NCBI RefSeq assembly: GCF_033473495.1
Contig: NC_088943.1
Location: 2,212,001 to 2,276,000 of the forward strand
From: Cercospora beticola
Lineage: Eukaryota; Ascomycota; Dothideomycetes; Mycosphaerellales; Mycosphaerellaceae
Direction of reading: 5' to 3'
DNA length: 64,000 bases
The notes beneath the pieces are model-generated. The model had not been told where the DNA came from, did not search any database, and was given only the letters and a program-made list of their open reading frames with translations. The first letter of the stretch is position 1, and each line of letters begins with the position of its first letter. The translations under genes were made by a program, and so were the position numbers. Positions 33,859 through 43,980 of this stretch are shown here, piece after piece.

Positions 33859-34827
33859 TCACATATTCACCCAAATCGCCCCCATCAATCGATTCGCGGT
33901 CTTCGTCACATAATCTGCCGTCGCTCCCAGCCCATTGTTCAAATTGCCAGGATCTACACTTCCAGAATTATACTGTCTGAATGCCGCATACCAGTTTCCC
34001 TGCTTTGCGTAACATTGCTTCAATCCATCGCCAAAAGCAGTGCCTGATGTTCCATCGCGGATCATTTGAAGAATACTGCCTGCTGGGTCCGCGGGATTGA
34101 AAGTTACGCCATTGTGAGATTGCATGAGACCTGGGTTGCGGACGCCGTTGTTCGTCTGTGGTGGTGGGATTAGTATGAGCAGTAGAGTGGGGGAAGTGGC
34201 ATGGATAAGAAGAGGACGTACAGTAGGAGCGCGAACATTTCCGCCAGTTTCTTGCATGATGATGCAGAGAATGACTCTTCTGTCTACGCCGGATTCCTGG
34301 GATACGGTGAGGATGGAACTTCGAATGAGAGCGATTTCTGCTTCTGTATCATGGAGTCTCATGAGTCGTAAGTTTTGATTCCAGAGTGTATCCCAATTTG
34401 CCCATTGGTTGGGGTTCGGGTAATTAGATGCTGGACCACTGTATGGAACGAAGGACCTTGCGCCAGGGATAGTGCCATTGGTTGGTGGCGGTGGAGCAGG
34501 CGCAGGAGCGGGTGCTGGTGCTGGTGCACTGCCTCCTCTGGGAATGTTAATGACCTGGCCGACTTGGAGAGTGTTGGGATTGATGCCGGGATTGGCTGCT
34601 TGTAAAGCTTCTAGAGAAACTCCATTCTTTTGAGAGATTGTCCAGAGAGTGTCGCCGGCGACGATTGTGTACTTTATCGTTCCAGACCCTGGGAGATTGA
34701 GAACTTGTCCAACTCGAAGGCTTCCAGCAGCAACACCTGGATTCGCTGCTTGGAGTGCGTCGACAGAGAGACCCAGTTTCTGGCTGATAGACCAGAAAGT
34801 GTCGCCAGACTGGACTGTGTATGACAT
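33859..34827 (-). CDS. Two-LysM protein with lysozyme/SLT-like domain
   Basis: Exons 34222-34827 and 33859-34155 give 300 residues; the 66-bp intron (GTACGT...CCACAG) has no stop and could also be read through. LysM1 occupies about residues 2-47 and LysM2 52-96 (YTVQSGDTFWSISQKLG and YTIVAGDTLWTISQKNG, each followed by LQAANPG and VGQV.N.P). A Pro-Ala linker (100-116) leads to a C-terminal domain with IMQETGG (E193, likely catalytic) and, after the splice, NPGLMQSHNG, the pattern of lytic transglycosylase/lysozyme-fold enzymes. There is no signal peptide: LysM1 begins at residue 2. Chitin or peptidoglycan binding plus muramidase-like cleavage is the likely chemistry; unconventional secretion or intracellular action is implied. 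Confidence 0.85.
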   Translation of the reverse strand: MSYTVQSGDTFWSISQKLGLSVDALQAANPGVAAGSLRVGQVLNLPGSGTIKYTIVAGDTLWTISQKNGVSLEALQAANPGINPNTLQVGQVINIPRGGSAPAPAPAPAPAPPPPTNGTIPGARSFVPYSGPASNYPNPNQWANWDTLWNQNLRLMRLHDTEAEIALIRSSILTVSQESGVDRRVILCIIMQETGGNVRAPTVRPLLIHATSPTLLLILIPPPQTNNGVRNPGLMQSHNGVTFNPADPAGSILQMIRDGTSGTAFGDGLKQCYAKQGNWYAAFRQYNSGSVDPGNLNNGLGATADYVTKTANRLMGAIWVNM

Positions 34828-36705
34828 CTTGGGCTACCCAAAAATTCGAATTGGGAAGTGGAATCGACTTTTCAATACCTCGAATTTGGACTTCGAGGGC
34901 AAGTGGGCAATGGATTCCTATCTGGCAGTCAGAGCCCCATCTCACAGCAATCTGTACCGAATGCCTACCTTCGTCATCAGCGCCTTTATCCAATTTCCTT
35001 TGTCGTCTGCATGATCTCCGCCGACGCAGAACAGTCGCTCTGATGTACTCAACATATCTACTAGATGCCGCCGAAGCCGCTCCTGTGAAGTGATGCAATA
35101 TTTTTGTAGTTCGCATGTGCTTATGCAGGTTAGTCACGAAAATGATGTCGATTGTCTTGGCGGCTGGCAAGAAAAAGAAAGGTGTAGCTGCCCAAAGCAG
35201 TCCAAGACCACTTCATCCTTCCGGCTGGACCAGTGGACTGCGAACAGGTCATCAAGAGATGCATTGGCAGAATTTGCGATGTAATCCCACTTGTATGGTT
35301 TCCAAAATTATCACTTCACGCAGAGCGAACTGCCCGTGCTTGTTGGCATCTTGGAAGTCTTTGCCGACGCGAATGCGACAACCGTGTTTGGACTAGCCAA
35401 CTCCTCGCAATCTAGAGTCTCTCGGGCCATGGTATCGAGAGGCTCGTGTCATCGCGACTGTCGCTGTCCCCCGGAGGAATGGCTCGATTCAAAAGCTGAC
35501 AATCTGCATCTAGAAAGGCCTTGCGGAATGCCACTTCTTGCACGCATCGGCATCGATTGGGAGGAGCATATCAAGGACATGGGAGCGGATATCCTCTTCA
35601 CCAAAAGCTTTCCCGCTGTCCGAAAGATGTCGGTAAGATTCTTGTGTGCGGGATGTCAGATGTCGGAAACGACCAGGTGAAGTCGTGGCCAAGCATCCGT
35701 GTTCCCTGTCACACAACAGCACCGGCGTACACCGGTTCTCAACTAGTTCGACTTCATCATCTACAACAATACTGATCTAGGTGACTCCAGTCTTCGCCAT
35801 CGAACCGCCCTTGGAGTTTGTGCCCTACGAAGTGATCCTTTCGTGCTGCTTGAGAGAGCCAGCCGCGGTTATGAATATCGGCACGACCACGCATTTTGAC
35901 TTCGTCCTCAGACCACCACGGACGCCGACGAACCATTCGCAAGAGGCAGAGATAGCATGGGCCAGTCTTGCAAGGGCTTCCAGGAACACCAATCGTTGTT
36001 CACACCCACGTGTTCCACCTGCTTGGCATTCACAGTGCTGGGCTATCGGCAATTACGACCACACCATGGGTGAGGGTAACTTCGTCGCGTGCCTTCGGCG
36101 GTCTAAACGGAAAGCCATCGTCGGCAGATCAGTTATCTCAGGTGTGGTCCGGCTTTGCTACAAGCCCGGCCGTCCCCTGACCCAATGTGGCCAGCCCACA
36201 GAGGGTGGATGAGGTCAGTCAACCCATGTAGAGTGGCGTTACGTGGAAAGCGACTGGCCGCGAAACAACCAGACAGGAATGTTTACGGAAAGTCAAGAAG
36301 TTCAGCAGATTTTCTGGCGCCACGAAGAAGAACGGAGCCAGCCAGTGATACTATCTGTAATGCAGTAAAGCGTCCAACCCTCACCAGTGAGCCTACACGT
36401 GCTCCAAAGACCTTGGAGACTCACCGCGCCCGAATAGGCAATCGCAGGTAGTGGAAGGAATTCGGCACTTCTTTAGGAAGTGCCCTCATGGCATTCAATC
36501 GAGAATGGAAGAAATGGTTGCGCCTTACTCATCAAGCCTTCGGAAAACGAGATGTCCGGTGCAGCCTTAACGGCGCTGCAAGATGTGATAAGACAAATGT
36601 CTATATAATTACAAGTCAACACGATGCCCAATACTCGTCAGATCACAGCAAACTCAGACGCAGAACGAGTCGCGACCTCACCAGTAGTTTCCTACGACAG
36701 GAACA
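34828..36705. other. Gene-poor stretch with fragmentary open frames
   Basis: About 1.9 kb without a gene I can support. Plus-strand readings at 35291-35680 (ending near HLERPCGMPLLARIGIDWEE) and 35781-36212 (FAIEPPLEFVPYEVILS...) have some protein flavour in different frames, separated by stops, and no splice scheme I tried joins them. They may be relics of one gene or chance. Confidence 0.35.
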
Positions 36706-37353
36706 ATGCAGCTCTCTTGCATCATCACCTTCCTTCTGGCGGCATGCGCCATAGCTGCTCCTATCGGCCGACCAGTCTACAGTACGAGCGCTCATTGATT
36801 GTCAAGCTGCGGGAAGACTAACAGTGTCGCTACAATAGAGCGTGGAGGCTTCGACATCGTGCTCAATCAACGAGATGAGCCAGCTCCAATTGCCCTCCTC
36901 GAAACCCGCAAAAACGACGATCTGGACTCATGCAAGAACCCTCATCCATTGACAGAGGAAAACAAATTCGGATCTTGCACCATAGAAAAACGAGGTCGCT
37001 ACTCGAAGAGTTTCGGACAACGATCAGTCACCAAAGAAGTCGTCAAACGTAATGCTTTCCGCAGCCGAGAAGATAACATGAAGCGTGATGCTTTGGCTAA
37101 GCAAGCAAATAACAAGAAGCGTGATGCTCTCGCCAAACAAGCCTCGAAGAAGAAGCGCGAATCCGTCGACATAGGTAATCCGTTCAACACTCCAGAGACT
37201 ATGAAGCGCAATGCTCGCGCAAATGTCATGAAAAGCTTCGCACGCGGGTCTGAGGTCGATCGATCTGTTCATCGTCGAGATGCTTCTAGGCGCAGCGTTA
37301 AGGACTTTCGGGCTTTGAAGAGGAGCAATATGAATGGACACTTTGTTGTTTGA
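36706..37353 (+). CDS. Secreted precursor with repeated Lys-Arg sites (KEP/RiPP-like)
   Basis: Exons 36706-36781 and 36839-37353 give 196 residues. The intron (GTACGA...GACTAAC...AATAG) splits the codon of Lys26, the first half of the first KR site. Exon 1 encodes a clean signal peptide (MQLSCIITFLLAACAIAAP). The remainder is cut by dibasic sites at residues 26-27, 76-77, 95-96, 107-108, 119-120, 131-132, 148-149 and 186-187 (all KR), plus RR at 171-172 and 176-177. Two neighbouring units start identically (DALAKQANNK, DALAKQASKK); others are NAFRSREDNM and SNMNGHFVV. The first unit has two cysteines (C57, C72). This is the build of Kex2-processed repeat proteins, peptide pheromones and dikaritin-type RiPP precursors. 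No UstYa/DUF3328 or tyrosinase partner is visible in the window, and the units lack the usual aromatic cores. Confidence 0.75.
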
Positions 37354-37522
37354 GATTCTCGCGCTGTGTGAGTGTGGAGTAGAAGTTTGGTCAAATGGTG
37401 TGCGAGAATATGTTCAATTAGCGTTTGTTTGTGCGAAATGTATGCGTACCCCCATGCAAGTCATTCTATCAGTCTCATCCCCCTTCGATCTCCGATCTCC
37501 AATGTGTCACGCCCCGCCCAGC

Positions 37523-39512
37523 TCAGTTTCCCCAATCCGCAGCTGTCGCACCAGTACCATCATTTCCTTCCCCATCCTCATCCTCGCCCAACAAACCCAA
37601 CGCTTTGAGCCATTTCTTCGAGGCCGGCTTCACGTCCAAGATCTTGTATTCCGCACCCAGAACATTTTCACGATCCCATGGGACATTTTCTTCGCTGAAC
37701 TCCGTTGCTGTGAAGTAGTGAATGTGTGATTCATCGTGCGCCGTCATGCCGTACCGAATCTCCCAGTCGTCGTAGAGCTCGCCACCTGTGCTCCAGAACT
37801 CATCGTAGAATTTGCCCCGATCTGTGTCGTTGAGATGTGTGTGGGTGAACCCCAGAGTGCCTGGTTCGACAGTACCTTCGCCTCGAACCATAGGAGGCTT
37901 GGCCTGACCCCGACCGAAGCCGCTTTCAGGGGCATTCGCTTTGCGGTATGCCTTGTTGTTGATGGCGTTGTAGCTCTCGTAGACGGATCGCGGAGCATGC
38001 ATACCAAAGGCACCATACCCAGGATGCTCAGGATATCTCTCCGCCTTCATGACCTTGTACTCACGGGGCGCAACCAGTGGGAGAGCCAAATTAGCCATCT
38101 GATTGATCAACTTCTTGAGCTCGCTCTGTACTGCAAGCGTGACGTATGGAGATGCTGCGAGCGAGGATTGGCGGATGAAGGCTTCAGGAGCATTCTCATC
38201 GAAGACTTGCAGCTCTTTGCCCGTTTGTGATGCTTCGACTGCATAAGTACAGGCATTTCTGAACGAGCTTGGCAGATAGACGCCCTGTGTCGAAGGCCGG
38301 GGTGGGATAGACTCGTCGTCGCTGTCGGTGTCTACTTCGTATGGAGGATTTTCCGCCCAGTAATCGGGATGGTCGCGTCTATGGATCTGGTGTTTCTCGC
38401 CGAGTTGTTGATGCGTGAACCAGTCGACGAAAATCTTCCGACCGAGATCTTGCACGCGCTCCAGATGGGTCGGGTTGTGTGCGCTCGAGAAGAAAGCGGT
38501 CTTGACGGGCTTCCCATGACCAATAGCTGCGTACTTGGGAGCAGTATCTGGGACATGAGTTGCCAATGCCAGGGCCTGGATGTCCCGCATCAGCTGGTCG
38601 ATGCGATTCTTCTGGCTTTCGCGGAAGTCGGCGATCTCGAATGTATATTCCGCATCTAACCCCAACTTCATCGTGAGGTCGTTCAAAGGGCTGCCACTGC
38701 CGATGTAGTGGCGCATTGCATCGATGAAAGTCTCCTCACATTCCAGCTTGCGTCCGAGAGCAAGATGGAAGTGATAGTTTTTCTTCACATCCTCCCAGAT
38801 ATCATCCTTGTTCAGCAAGAGCTGCCTTAGACCTGGAGCAATCTCGGCCAGAACATCATACAGCTCCGCGTAGGCTGCAATGTCGGCAAAGTCCTCGTAC
38901 TCCAGCCAATCGTCGACGTCCTCCTTGTACAACAACTTGAAAATGACTCTGTGGCTCTTGCGAATGGTGCGAAGATACTGGAGAGCAGTGTCGATAACCC
39001 GGAAACCGTCACCTTCCAAGTACTGATACGTACAGTTTCTGTACTTACTGTGATGGTGCCTACGATGGGTGAAGCCATGGGCATCTTCAGAGAGGTAGAA
39101 GACGGTGACTCTGCTTTTGGGCAATGCTAGACGATCGTCCAGAGAGTGCTGTTCGGTATCAGGCTGAGATGACGTTAGTCAAATCTCGCATTGCATGGAC
39201 AGCTGTACATACCGTCTTGTTCAGTGTAATAGTGTCAGTCTCTTTGTTCTGCACAAGATAGTACTTGAGTACTTTTCGATCTCTGCCTGTTGGCTCGTGT
39301 CGAGTCGTGGTCGCCGACCCGGCCCAGTCATTCTTCTCACTTCCTAGGAAGAACATTGAGGCACGGCCCAGAATCTCGCTGTTAAGCACTAGATGGTTCT
39401 GTGGCACATCATCGAGTGCGATGATACGGTCGCCTTCCTCGTAGCAAAGCTCGCGTTTCCAAGAATTCTCCGGTTGCTGAGGTTCCGACTCGTACATTAA
39501 CACAGGCGCCAT
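37523..39512 (-). CDS. Conserved-looking hypothetical protein
   Basis: Two exons, 39213-39512 and 37523-39163, give 646 residues; the 49-bp intron is GTATGT...CTCAG with a TGACTAAC branch site. The start MAPVLMYESEPQ is the first ATG without frameshift upstream. I do not recognise a named domain. Visible features: a first 100 residues with beta character (HLVLNSEILGRASMFFLG), a helical central part (TALQYLRTIRKSHRVIFKLLYKEDVDDWLEYEDFAD), which has the look of a BTB/POZ-like C-terminal helix region, and a long globular second half with no low complexity until the acidic tail (GEDEDGEGNDG). No signal peptide or membrane span. Probably cytosolic or nuclear; function unknown. Confidence 0.8.
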
Positions 39513-40236
39513 GTCGATAAATTCGAGGGTCGAGTCTGCCAGTATCCAAAAAAAAAAGCTCAGTGGTGAAAGCAGGTTCACCGCGAGGCGAAGGACGGGT
39601 AATAAAATGGGGGTCGGGCGGTAGCTTGAGCGAACGGTTGCTATGCAAAGTGGTGGTGTTGCGAGCGACTGGTGTCGAGAAAGAGTGGTCGAGGCCGAGT
39701 TGTGGGTCCAAGCTTAAGTGGAAGCTGGCATTTTATGCCTCAGGAGTGGGTCCAGCTTGGGTAAATGAAGGTTTGGTGAATCCGGATTGAATACAGACAC
39801 TGTGAAAGATCTGTGGGTCACGGACTCCATCATTCACCTGTTCGCTACATCATGTGATTAGGCATGAGCATGAAAGTCCGCAGTACGCAACGCAACGCAG
39901 CCGTCTGCTCCTCGTGAGGGAAGACCAATAGCGGAGGCATAATCGGCGGAGATCTCGAGCACTCAACATGCTGTCTCGCAGATACTGCCAGTGACGTGAC
40001 CTGGTCAATCTCGGTGTATACTAGACGCGAATTAGCATATAGAAAAATCAGTGAAGAAGACATCCAAATCTCGCAAGAGCATGTCCAGAAAGTCAAGAGA
40101 AGAAAAAAAAAAGACGAGAGCTTGACAGCAAGCAGCGTCAAACCACCGTCAGCAAACGTTCAACCCGATCCACAAACCTTTCCCACTCAGATGAAATAAT
40201 TCGTACAATGCACTACCCACATACACCTGCCACCCA
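39513..40236. other. Intergenic region, no gene seen
   Basis: Promoter of the hypothetical gene and 3' flank of the mannosidase gene. It contains two A-runs (39547-39556 and 40103-40112 regions) and small ORFs only. Confidence 0.4.
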
Positions 40237-42818
40237 TCATACATCACTCGGCTCCTCAGACCCGTCCACCATCACACTACCTCTCTTCGCCTTCTCATCC
40301 CCAGCAAGCGGCTTGCCAGCCAGAATCTTGCCTCTCTGTCCCCTTCCAATCTTCTCACTCGCTTCAACTGCCGTCTCCTTCTCCACTTTCCTCTCCATCG
40401 TCTTGGTAACCTTGACAACAACCACATCCGCTTCTTCCCCATCATGCAAAACATCACCCTTCTTCAACTTCTGCTCCAATTCCCTCGTCTCCTGCTCTGT
40501 TCGATTCTTTTTCCTCTTCCAACCCGTCTTGAACAATTTACCAAGCTCAAATCTCGGGAAAGGATGCGCTTCCGTATTGAAGACAACCTCGTTCAGCGGA
40601 AGAATCTCTTCATCAGTGAAAAGTAAGTAAAAGTACTTCAACGTCTCCGCCAGCCAGAAAGATTCCATATTATCTCTCAAGTGCACCTGGCTTTCCAGGA
40701 CACTGGCGACGCTGGAGAAGCCTTCTCCGTCAGGAACAAGAGTATGTTTGACAAAAGCTTGGAACATTTCCCAGCCCCAGTGGCGATACTGTTCGTCGCC
40801 TGTAATGCGCCACATGTAGAATAAGCTTTCGACAGTCTCTGGACGTTGGAGGTTGTGCACGTCTGCGGCTTTGAAAATGAAGTCTTTCGCGACGGTATCT
40901 TCGGTCGTGGTGCATTTCGCATCGAGGCATTTGTTGAACTCGGCCGGGCTTTGTGGGAGCTCTTTGGGCGAGAAGTCGTTGTACATGAGCGGCGGGTCGT
41001 GGATGTGAAAGTGGGCGATTTCGGGGGCGAGGCCTGTTTTCGTCTGGTACATGCCGATGCAAGTCTTTGTCAGCTCGTGAGCGAGGCGCATATCTTCTTC
41101 ATGCTTCTCGGACCAGTCTGGTTGTTTCCTGGCCTGCGCAAGTGACACGCCACCAGTCGTGGCTAGCGCAATGGTGCCTCCCATGAAACAGACGAGGTGG
41201 TCCTCTTTCGGCTCCAGGCGCGAGTGCAGTCCAGCTGGCCTCTCCGCGATCAGCGTGTAATTGTTTGGATAACTGTACGTGATCAGATGCTTCTTGACAC
41301 CTGCCAAGCTCTCGTCCCACATCTCTCGATAGACCGGTTCTTGGTGGGAAGTCTGCAGATATTGCTTGATGAGATACTCGTAGTAGCTGTCGCCTCGGCT
41401 TCCTAAACGAATGTTTTCGCTTCGAAACGTGCCTTGGTCAGCATAGATGAAAATGGGCACCAAGCCGTCTTCAGCTTGATTGTCGTCAACGACTCGCATG
41501 ACTTGCTCGGCGTGCTCCCAGTAATGCGTTTCGCCAGTCAGCTTGGACAAATACTTCATCTCCAATTGCAAAGTGGTAGCTTCCGCGGTTGATGATGCGC
41601 CTCCGTCAGCGTGTGAAGGTAGTCCCTGCATCTTTGCCAGGTTGACACTCGCAAAGGGAACTCCAGACTTGCTCTCATATGCTCCCAACAGTCGATCTGC
41701 CAGATCAACAGCCTTCTCAATGTACAGGTCGTCGCTGAGCCCATCTGTCGTCGGCGCATACTTGCCCTCAAACTGCGTGCTCAAGTAATGTGCGCTGAGC
41801 AATCCGCCGAGCATTCGAATCGTCGTCTCAAAAGTATTCACATCGTGGTCCTGGTCATATGTTAGATTCGAATGTATCCACTGTCGTGCATGTTCCAATT
41901 CTGTCGTCAAATTCATAATCATCATCGTGTCAAGCGCATCGACAATGATCCATCCCATGCCTTTCGGCGTCATGAGCTTGCCGTTGTGAGAAACAGGTTG
42001 GTATTCGTCGAAGCCTGTAGAGTATCGTCAGCGCCAGCTCCTTGCGTGTGATACACCTCCCAGACAGGAGGACATACTATATGCCGATACATACCCCAAC
42101 CATACTTTTCATATCCTGCCCAGCTGATTTGAAACGCATCTTTCACACTCAGCGCTCTCTCATTCCAATCCACCTTTTCTTTCCCACTCCACAATCCCCA
42201 TCCACTCCCACTCTGTTGTTTCTGCCCACCGGACACAGGTGTCGCTGGTGAAGCCGAACCCTTGTCTGATGACCCTCCACCAATCCAGCTCAATGGGCTT
42301 AGTATCCCAAACCACCAACTCAGCACAGCCAGAACTCCCAGCCCGGCACCCAACGTCCTCTTCCTCCTCATCCACTGCCTCGCATTCCTGCCGCCAGGTC
42401 CATAGAAATTGCTCGGTTTATCTTTGTACATGGGCAAACTCTCCTTCCTCCCATCACCGAACATACCACCAATTGTATCTCCAACCTTCTCGCTCAGAGT
42501 CTGCTGCGCGTCGTGGTTGTTGGTGTGCTGAAATCGTGACCTCCCAGAACTTTGCCAGTTGTCGACGCTGTGTGAAGCCGCAGCAGCGCCTCCGCTAGCC
42601 GGGATGCCGTAGCCGGACATGCTGGACGACGCTATTGAGCTGCCGTGATTCTGCGAAGCATTGGGGCTATAGTTCGGCGATAGGTGACGATCGTGATGGG
42701 GTGGATTGCTGTCTCTGTTGCTGTTGTTGCTATTCAAACTGCTATTGGAAGTCGAGCGGAAGAGCTGTGAAGCAGGAGATTTTCGTCGGAGATTGAAGGG
42801 ATCGCGGTTGGTGTTCAT
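40237..42818 (-). CDS. ER alpha-1,2-mannosidase, GH47
   Basis: Two exons, 42095-42818 and 40237-42014 (80-bp intron, GTATGT...CTACAG), give 833 residues. It is a type II membrane protein: a disordered Asn/Ser-rich cytosolic N-terminus of about 150 residues, one span (LGAGLGVLAVLSWWFGIL), a Gly/Ser stalk, then the GH47 barrel from about residue 225 (RALSVKDAFQISWAGYEKYGWGFDEYQPVSHNG). Catalytic and structural marks are VDALDTMMIM, NTFETTIRMLGGLLSAH, RGDSYYEYLIKQYLQ, LRPETVESLFY-type RPETVESLFYMWR, and the Ca-binding FNTEAHPF. The enzyme trims Man9GlcNAc2 during N-glycan maturation and ERAD timing. The C-terminal 110 residues beyond FNTEAHPF are a charged Lys/Glu extension not usual in the family. 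The long N-terminal leader is also unusual. Confidence 0.93.
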
Positions 42819-43151
42819 GCCAGATGACAGCCAAAGAGTGTGTGCTGGTTGCTATCTTACAGACGCGTGTTTGCAGTCCGACAGCTGTTCGAACAGCATC
42901 GACAGGGATATGATCCCCTAAACCTTAGGCGAGCGTTAGCGCCAAATTTAGCGCCAGGCGCCACTTTCACGTGCGTGACGATGACACGGCGCAGGTGGCA
43001 GCTACATTAGGGTTGCATTTGTACGACAACGAACAACACATTGCAATTTGCTGCCTGATCTCGATACCGTCTTCGACCGCCAAAGCCTGTGTTCTTCGTC
43101 CTTCAACTTTTCCACTGATCCACGGAGGTCTCAATAACGCCACGCGCCACA
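42819..43151. promoter_or_regulatory. Bidirectional promoter region of mannosidase and small Ish1-like gene
   Basis: Only about 330 bp separate the two divergent ATGs, so their promoters must overlap here. A short direct repeat in GCGAGCGTTAGCGCCAAATT-AGCGCC (around 42928-42960) is the only distinctive element. Confidence 0.35.
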
Positions 43152-43572
43152 ATGCCAACCGCCCTCGACAAAGCACTCAATTCCAAGAACCTGTTCGTAG
43201 GCTTCACAGCTCTCGTCACAGCAGCCACAGCTTGGTATGCAAGCGCAAACCCTTGCACTTGCCTCCTCTATTGTCTATTGCTGATCTGTTTCCTTACTAT
43301 TAGGTCAATCTGGGGCCAAGACCTCTTCCCCTCCTCCTCAGAACCATCCGGCAAACCAGAAACATGGACAGAGTCTGAATTGAGAAGTTGGTTGGAAAGA
43401 GTATGCCATTATCCCCCTGCTTTCTTTCCAATCATTGCTGAGAAATGCTATGAAATCCTGATGCTGATACATAAATTAGCGCAACCTCCCCACTCTCAGC
43501 ACTGAGACACGCGAAGACATGTTGGCTCGTGTGCAGAATATCCTATCGAACATTCGACCAGCGAGAGACTAG
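43152..43572 (+). CDS. Small single-span Ish1-like protein
   Basis: Three exons, 43152-43234, 43304-43400 and 43480-43572, give only 90 residues; both introns (69 and 79 bp) have TAG acceptors and the frame is preserved through all joints. Residues about 13-32 (FVGFTALVTAATAWSIWG) form a membrane span close to the N-terminus. The C-terminal half, WTESELRSWLERRNLPTLSTETREDMLARVQ, matches the single-helix-pair Ish1/SAP-like pattern (Trp...Leu-x-x-Trp-Leu...Leu-Pro) seen in fungal stress and mitochondrial proteins. Probably a mitochondrial or ER membrane protein; role unknown. Its size and three exons mean automatic annotation would easily miss it. Confidence 0.75.
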
Positions 43573-43980
43573 CTTATCTGCCCATACGACGCTTGTGATG
43601 AGAAGCTGCTATCCCGTGGTCCTCTGTTGTGACGGAGGACTGGAAGAAGCAAGCGATGAGTGAGCGAATATGGGCGAGGAGACATTGCATGATGTTACGT
43701 GTTGCGATACCCTAAGTATGTTTTGGAATGAGAAGTTTGATGGTTTTCTTGGCATTAATTTGAAATCTGCTGGATTGGTGCTTGCAAGCCTGGCCACACG
43801 CGTCTGTCGGCTGGACGCTGGCAGCCTAGCATTTGCTGAAGCTCTCTTGCAGGAGACTGCAAAGTGCAATCTCCTCGACTCTACTTCAGGACCAATCCGC
43901 ATCTTCGGCAGTATTGTACAGTATCGCATCGCTCCGCTCTCGACAACAACAAATCTCCGCCCGGTTCTCGTCGCAACCCC
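43573..43980. other. Convergent intergenic region, no gene seen
   Basis: About 400 bp between two convergent genes. Short ORFs on both strands lack support. Confidence 0.35.
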
